From contig NZ_FOFF01000018.1 in assembly GCF_900110755.1 (NCBI RefSeq), forward strand, positions 82,824-146,823: 64,000 bases of DNA, in the 5' to 3' direction. Position 1 is the stretch's first letter; every line of letters starts with the position of its first letter. Under the pieces are notes generated by a model. That model did not search any database. It was given only the letters and a program-made list of their open reading frames with translations, and was not told the DNA's origin. This document shows positions 59,669-64,000 of this stretch, one piece after another. The position numbers were made by a program, and so were the translations under genes. Source of the stretch: Streptomyces sp. yr375. Lineage in GTDB: Bacteria; Actinomycetota; Actinomycetes; Streptomycetales; Streptomycetaceae.

Positions 59669-60463
59669 ATGCACGGGCCCACACCGCCTGCCCCGCTGCC
59701 CATCGACCGGCTGCAGTTCGCGATGCCGCCGACGCACGACTCGGTGGAGGACGAACGCCGGCACCGCAAGGAACGGCTGGCGGGAGCGGTGCGGATCTTC
59801 GGGCGGCTCGGCTTCGAGGACGGCGTCTCGGGGCACATCACCGCCCGCGACCCCGAGTTCAGCGACTGCTTCTGGGTCAACCCGTTCGGGATGCCCTTCA
59901 AGCACGTCACCGTCGGCGACCTGGTGCTGGCCAACGCCGACGGGCAGGTCGTCGAGGGCCGCTACCACGTCAACCAGGCCGCCTTCACCGTGCACGCGCA
60001 GGTGCACGCCGCCCGCCCCGACGTCGTCGCCGTCGCCCACTGCCACTCGGTCCACGGCCGCGCCCTGGCCGCGCTCGGCGAACTGCTCGACCCCCTCACC
60101 CAGGAGAGCTGCGCCTTCTACGAGGACCACGCCCTCTACGACGCCTACACCGGCGTGGCCGTCGACGCGGAGGAAGGGCGGCGCATCGCGGCGGCGCTCG
60201 GCTCCCGCAAGGCCCTCGTGCTGCGCAACCACGGGCTGCTGACCGTCGGCGACTCGGTCGACGCGGCGGCCTGGTGGTTCCTGTCGATGGAACGCTCCAG
60301 CCAGGTCCAACTGACCGCCCGGGCGGCGGGCCGGCCGATCCTGATCGACCACAAGGCGGCGACATCGACCCGGGAACAACTCGGCGGCGACCTGGTGGCC
60401 TGGATCAACTACCAGCCCCTCTGGCAGGACATCAGCCGCAGCGAGCCCGACCTGCTGACCTAG
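59669..60463 (+). CDS. class II aldolase/adducin-family protein
   Basis: A 264-residue protein with the class II aldolase fold. It has GHITARDPEFSDCFWVNPFGMPFKHV, the zinc ligands in AVAHCHSVHGRALAAL (H-x-H) and the distal histidine in LVLRNHGLLTVGDSVDAAAWWF. The catalytic glutamate region is replaced by YHVNQAAFTVHAQVH, so it may be a dehydratase or non-enzymatic member (inference). The stop overlaps the convergent DUF4429 gene by four bases. Confidence 0.85.
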   Translation: MHGPTPPAPLPIDRLQFAMPPTHDSVEDERRHRKERLAGAVRIFGRLGFEDGVSGHITARDPEFSDCFWVNPFGMPFKHVTVGDLVLANADGQVVEGRYHVNQAAFTVHAQVHAARPDVVAVAHCHSVHGRALAALGELLDPLTQESCAFYEDHALYDAYTGVAVDAEEGRRIAAALGSRKALVLRNHGLLTVGDSVDAAAWWFLSMERSSQVQLTARAAGRPILIDHKAATSTREQLGGDLVAWINYQPLWQDISRSEPDLLT

Positions 60464-61365
60464 TCGCCCTGGAAACCCCGCAGGACGACGGCCTTCGTCC
60501 TCGCGAACTCCTCGCCCGTCAGCACACCGTCCCGGTGCAGCTCACCCAACTCGCGGAGCCGGCGCAGCAGTACGTCGTGGTGGCCGCCCGCGTCCGCGTG
60601 CCCGTCCGTGCCCGGGTGTCCGTCCGCGTCCCCGGGCTCCTGCCCGGTGCGCGTGCGGGCGTAAGGGTGCGGGAGCCGGGCGGTGACCGCGGTCGCCACC
60701 AGCGCCGTCAGCAGGTCGCGGCTCACGTTGCCCCACAGATCCAGGGCGTACGGGTCCTTCTCGGCCGGCAGTTTCGAGAACACCGTCTCGCGGGTCACGA
60801 AGCGCAGGAAGCCGTCCTCGTAACCGGAGTTGGGCAGCCACTCGACCCGCACGAGGTCGCCGATGCCGATCACGCGCGGCCCGGTCGCCCGCTTCACCCG
60901 GTCCGAGGTGTCCGCCCAGTCGACGCGCACCTGCGTGCCGTCGAAGGAGACGGTGCCGTCGGAGGACCGCACGGACACCGGCACCGGCGGACCCGGCAGG
61001 AGGTAGGCCGCGGTCGGCTCGTGGGGGATCTGGTCGAGCAGCAGCGCGTGCCGGATCTCCTCGGCGAGGTACTCGGCGACCCCGGAACGGTCCACGTCCA
61101 CGGTGAGCCGGTAGGGATCGGCCGGGTCCGGCAGCCGCCCGCCGGTCGCCTGCAACAGCGGATCGGCCCCCTCGCGCAGCCGCATCCGCAGCCGGCCGCG
61201 CCTGCGTTCGCTCTCGTAGACGATCCCGGCGACCGCCTCCAGAGGCACCGAGATCTCCCCGTACGTCTGCCGGAACAGCGGCACGGAGCGGTGCAGCCCC
61301 GGCGTGATGCGGACCGTCGTGCCGTCGAAGGCCCAGGTCCCGTCACGCTGGATGATCTCGGCCAT
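60460..61365 (-). CDS. DUF4429 protein with C-terminal SHOCT motif
   Basis: A 301-residue soluble protein with two similar halves, GTWAFDGTTVRITPGLH ... and GTVSFDGTQVRVDWADT ..., the tandem PH-like repeats of DUF4429. A His/Asp/Gly-rich linker (DADGHPGTDGHADAGGHHD) joins them to a short C-terminal SHOCT helix pair, LLRRLRELGELHRDGVLTGEEFARTKAVVL. SHOCT segments act as oligomerisation tails. Function unknown. Confidence 0.82.
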   Translation of the reverse strand: MAEIIQRDGTWAFDGTTVRITPGLHRSVPLFRQTYGEISVPLEAVAGIVYESERRRGRLRMRLREGADPLLQATGGRLPDPADPYRLTVDVDRSGVAEYLAEEIRHALLLDQIPHEPTAAYLLPGPPVPVSVRSSDGTVSFDGTQVRVDWADTSDRVKRATGPRVIGIGDLVRVEWLPNSGYEDGFLRFVTRETVFSKLPAEKDPYALDLWGNVSRDLLTALVATAVTARLPHPYARTRTGQEPGDADGHPGTDGHADAGGHHDVLLRRLRELGELHRDGVLTGEEFARTKAVVLRGFQGD

Positions 61366-61493
61366 ACGCGAATTCTCGCAGCCGGGTCAACACGGCCCGC
61401 CCCGCTTCACCCGCCCCTGACCAGACCTACCGGAACCGACAGGGTGTGCCGTAGGGCACAATTCGCTGTCATCACAGGGGAGTTGTTCACAGG

Positions 61494-62858
61494 GTGGCGG
61501 CAGGGGTCCGTAACGGGTTCTCCAGGGCCGCCATCCGATCGAGTCGTGCGGAAAGGCAGGCGTCGGACGTGGCGGTGCAGGAGGCGAGACAGGGCGTGGC
61601 CCCTGGCCCGGGGGCGGGCGCGCACGAGGGCGGCTGCACCTGCGGGGACTGCCCGCACGGGGCGCGCGAGGGACACCGGCGCGCGGTCGCCGAGTTCCTG
61701 CTGAGACGGGACGAGTTCGCCGCCGGACAGGGTCTGCCGACCGCCGTCGCCCACTCGGCCTCCGCCTCCCGGCAGTGGGTCTCCGAGGAACTCACCCAGT
61801 CCGCGGAACTCGTCGCCGACCGCGGGCGCGCCGAGGGCGGGGCCTGGCTGGCCCGCCTGTGGCTGCGCACGGCGGTCACCGTGTGGGTGACGGTCGTCGC
61901 ACTGCTCCTCGTCCAGTCCCTGACCGCCATCGGCGCGGGCTGGACCGCAGCCCGCACCGCCGGACTCCTCGCCGCGCTCGTCGTCGCCGGCGCGCTGACC
62001 GCCGCCTCCTGGTTCCACCGGGCACGCGGCGGGGCGCTCGCCCCGGTGATCGGCGAGGACAACCGCCTCTCCACCTCCCGCGCGGTCGCCGCCGCCTGGG
62101 TCCTGCTCGTCGCCTACGCCGTACTGGTCCTGGTCGGACGGCTCGCCGCCGCCTCCGGCCACGCCGAACGCGACGCCCTGATCGCCGGGCTCGACCTCGC
62201 CCGCGGCGCCGGTGTGGTGACCGTCCTCGCCGTGGTCTGCGGCATCGCCGTGCTGGTGCGCCGGGTGGTCGGCCTGCGCGTCCTCGCCCAGCGGCTGCAG
62301 AAGGTCCGCGCCCACCGCCCACGCGCCGCCGACTTGCTGACCGACGACTCCGGCCGCGGCACCTTCGCCGACATCCAGTACGTCGTGATCGGCGCGGTCG
62401 CCCTCGTCTTCGCCGCGGTCCGGCTGGCCCGCCGCCCCGACCAGCTCCCCGACCTGCCCTGGGGCCTGGCCGTCGTGGTCCTGGTCTCGGCCGCGACCTA
62501 CCTCGCCGGCAAGTACGCCGAGGGCGGCCGGCCCGTCATCCTCTCCGTCGTCCGCTCCCGCGAGGCCGGCGACCTCGACGCCCCGATCCGCACCGGCGAC
62601 GACATCGAGATCCGCGGCGCCGGCTTCGTCCCGCCCGGCGCCCAGAGCGCCGACCGCCTCTCCCGCATGGTCGTCCGCATCGGCCCGGTCCATGTCCACG
62701 TCCCCCTCGTCCCGGTCTCGGGCGGCTTCAGCAACCCCACCGACGCCGTCCTCACCGTCCCCGTCCCGGCGGACGTGGAACCGGGGCGGGTCGAGGTCCA
62801 GGTCGTCACAGCAGCGGGAGCCGAAACCAACCGCTACGCGATCGACGTGACGGAGTGA
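61494..62858 (+). CDS. multi-pass membrane protein with C-terminal beta domain
   Basis: A 454-residue protein. The N-terminal cytoplasmic part includes GGCTCGDCPHGAREGHRRAVAE, with three Cys and a His that could bind metal. Six hydrophobic helices follow (for example WVTVVALLLVQSLTAI, AALVVAGALTAASWF, VVIGAVALVFAAVRLA). The last 110 residues form a beta domain of IPT/TIG type (GDDIEIRGAGFVPPGAQ ... VPADVEPGRVEVQVVT). GTG 61494 is used; GTG 61569 is a shorter alternative. Function unknown. Confidence 0.65.
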   Translation: MAAGVRNGFSRAAIRSSRAERQASDVAVQEARQGVAPGPGAGAHEGGCTCGDCPHGAREGHRRAVAEFLLRRDEFAAGQGLPTAVAHSASASRQWVSEELTQSAELVADRGRAEGGAWLARLWLRTAVTVWVTVVALLLVQSLTAIGAGWTAARTAGLLAALVVAGALTAASWFHRARGGALAPVIGEDNRLSTSRAVAAAWVLLVAYAVLVLVGRLAAASGHAERDALIAGLDLARGAGVVTVLAVVCGIAVLVRRVVGLRVLAQRLQKVRAHRPRAADLLTDDSGRGTFADIQYVVIGAVALVFAAVRLARRPDQLPDLPWGLAVVVLVSAATYLAGKYAEGGRPVILSVVRSREAGDLDAPIRTGDDIEIRGAGFVPPGAQSADRLSRMVVRIGPVHVHVPLVPVSGGFSNPTDAVLTVPVPADVEPGRVEVQVVTAAGAETNRYAIDVTE

Positions 62859-62909
62859 AGGGGGAGGGGGGAACGGGGTAGCCGGGAGAACGGGTAGCGC
62901 GGAGAACGG

Positions 62910-63036
62910 GCGGTGGGGCAAATAGGCGGTGGGGCGGACGGGCGGTGGGGCAAATAGGCGGTGGGGCGGACGGGTGGTGGGGCGGACAGGTGGGTGGGGC
63001 TATCAGGCGGTGGGGTGAACAAACGGTGGGGCGGAC
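62910..63036. repeat. 16-bp tandem array, about eight copies
   Basis: GCGGTGGGGC followed by AAATAG or GGACGG alternates at a 16-bp period through the spacer before the DoxX gene. The last units are degenerate. The rest of the 62859-63187 spacer shows no gene; translated frames over it are His/Pro/Cys artefacts. Confidence 0.8.
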
Positions 63037-63187
63037 GCGCTGGGCCGGGTGAACCGGTGGGACAGAACACCCGTGCTGACGACTGGTGGGACGGAGAGCC
63101 CGTGCCGGCAGTTGAGCGCACCCCCCATTTCGTACGTATGGTCTGTTGAGGGGTCCCACCACTGCGGGCGAGAGGCGGCTACGGGCG

Positions 63188-63721
63188 ATGACTCACAGCA
63201 TGCGGACGGATACGTACCCCCCTTACCTCGACGGCGGCGGCCGTGGCTGGCGGGACACCGCCACCCGGTACGCCCTTGTTCCCCTGCGCATCTTCCTCGG
63301 CGTCACGTTCATCTACGCCGGCCTCGACAAACTCACCGACAGCGCCTTCCTGAAGGACAGCGGCGCGGGCTCCATCGGCGACACCATGCGTGCCGTCCGT
63401 GACTCCTCGGCCATCCCGGCCCTGGTCGACCTGTCCCTGCACAACCCCGTCGGCTTCGGCTACGCCATGGCCTTCGGCGAGCTCGCCGTCGGTATCGGCG
63501 CCCTGTTCGGCCTCCTCACTCGCATCGCCGCGCTCGGCGGCGCGCTGATCTCGCTCAGTCTGTGGCTGACGGTGAGCTGGGCCGCGTCCCCGTACTACTA
63601 CGGCAACGACCTCGCCTACCTCATGGCCTGGCTCCCCCTCGTCCTCGCAGGCGCCCCCGTCCTCTCCCTCGACGCCGTCTGGCGCAACAGGCGCCGCCAG
63701 CGGCTGGGAGGCCTGGACTAG
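63188..63721 (+). CDS. DoxX-family membrane protein
   Basis: A 177-residue integral membrane protein with four helices. LVPLRIFLGVTFIYAGLDKLTD is the DoxX/TQO signature, followed by GFGYAMAFGELAVGIGALFGLLTRIAALGGALISLSLWL and DLAYLMAWLPLVLAG. Members occur as thiosulfate:quinone oxidoreductase subunits or general redox-related membrane proteins; no partner is adjacent. The ATG at 63188 is chosen (MTHSMRTD); 63200 is an alternative. Confidence 0.85.
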   Translation: MTHSMRTDTYPPYLDGGGRGWRDTATRYALVPLRIFLGVTFIYAGLDKLTDSAFLKDSGAGSIGDTMRAVRDSSAIPALVDLSLHNPVGFGYAMAFGELAVGIGALFGLLTRIAALGGALISLSLWLTVSWAASPYYYGNDLAYLMAWLPLVLAGAPVLSLDAVWRNRRRQRLGGLD

Positions 63722-63906
63722 CGCCCCGCTAGGCTGGCCCCCGGCCGGTGCCAGCCCTTGCCCAATCGGCCCCCGCCCGGTCGGCTCTTGACCGGTCGGT
63801 CCTTGCACGGTCGGTCTTTGTCTGGCAGGCCCTCTCCCGACCGGTCCTTTCCCGGTCCGTCCCTCGTCCTCTCCGGCACGCCGACCGGGCTGTCGTGTGC
63901 TCCTTT
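63722..63906. other. non-coding spacer with degenerate GGTCGG words
   Basis: Imperfect repeats of CCGGTCGGTCCTTG-type (63750-63865) fill this spacer. No open frame with coding character is seen. Confidence 0.4.
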
Positions 63907-64000
63907 GCGGCCCTGCGGCCCTGCGGCCCTGCGGCCCTGCGGCCCTGCGGCCCTGCGGCCCTGCGGCCCTGCGGCCCTGCGGCCCTGCGGCCCTGCGGCC
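63907..64000. repeat. 8-bp tandem repeat GCGGCCCT running off the window
   Basis: GCGGCCCT is repeated about 11.75 times without a single mismatch up to the last base of the window, so the true length is unknown. Confidence 0.95.

Noticed and set aside
62806..63162. Pro/His-rich protein on the minus strand across the 16-bp array
   Set aside because: Composition comes entirely from the repeat; the period is not a multiple of three and there is no ribosome site.
1..64000. tRNA and rRNA genes, complete insertion sequences, integrases, prophage genes
   Set aside because: I looked for tRNA T-loop (GGTTCGA) contexts, transposase motifs and recombinase signatures and found none convincing in this window.

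Overview
The window is high-GC actinobacterial chromosome, almost certainly Streptomyces. Developmental genes whiD and bldM sit side by side, two CIRCE elements precede groES-groEL1, a sortase-E-type LAXTG surface protein is present, and five receptor kinase genes lie in tandem. The gene order alr - hydrolase - tsaE - tsaB - rimI - tsaD ... groES - groEL1 ... whiD / bldM - shbA-like sigma - guaB - guaB3 ... glpD - kinases - gabD2 - choD-like ... chorismate mutase / guaA is the core block I know from Streptomyces chromosomes. Assignments rest on motifs and translated sequence; no database search was run.

Layout. 1-8.3 kb: end of an unknown gene, a secreted L,D-transpeptidase, alanine racemase, and the t6A/ribosome-modification genes tsaE, tsaB, rimI, tsaD, with a degenerate L,D-transpeptidase-like protein between them. 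8.3-13.3 kb: a hemicellulose unit of GH3 glycosidase, divergent LacI regulator and secreted GH10 xylanase with CBM2, tied together by related CGAAnnnTTCG boxes. 13.4-15.3 kb: an ECF42 sigma factor with its DGPF partner. 15.4-20.7 kb: a propeller/cell-wall-binding secreted protein, a THUMP-like methyltransferase and two tandem lipoprotein deacetylases. 20.7-23.3 kb: groES-groEL1. 23.3-26.6 kb: an accessory pocket with gene remnants and a NACHT NTPase paired with a small two-helix membrane protein.

26.8-36.7 kb: SnoaL-like protein, SDR and divergent LysR; whiD and bldM; ECF sigma factor; guaB and guaB3; and a nucleotide-sugar-dehydrogenase homologue that has lost catalytic residues. 36.8-40.4 kb: a 13-bp tandem array, glpD, a repeat-filled spacer and a serine hydrolase. 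40.6-51.3 kb: five membrane Ser/Thr kinases in a row, one a pseudokinase, with similar extracytoplasmic domains. 51.4-56.2 kb: succinate-semialdehyde dehydrogenase, a ChoD-like GMC oxidoreductase and the LAXTG protein. 56.8-59 kb: chorismate mutase, preceded by what looks like a Phe/Tyr leader-peptide attenuator, and divergent guaA. 59-64 kb: a pyridoxamine-oxidase-fold protein, class II aldolase, DUF4429 protein, membrane protein and DoxX protein, ending in an 8-bp tandem repeat that runs off the window.

The most notable observations are (1) the NACHT protein and its upstream two-TM partner share a TGxA...GxAN[TS]G[VI] motif, the arrangement expected of an NLR and its effector; (2) the predicted attenuator before chorismate mutase; (3) the xylan regulon boxes; (4) the kinase/pseudokinase array with a common sensor domain; and (5) several core enzymes (guaB3, the UDP-sugar dehydrogenase homologue, one L,D-transpeptidase homologue, one deacetylase) that have lost catalytic residues.
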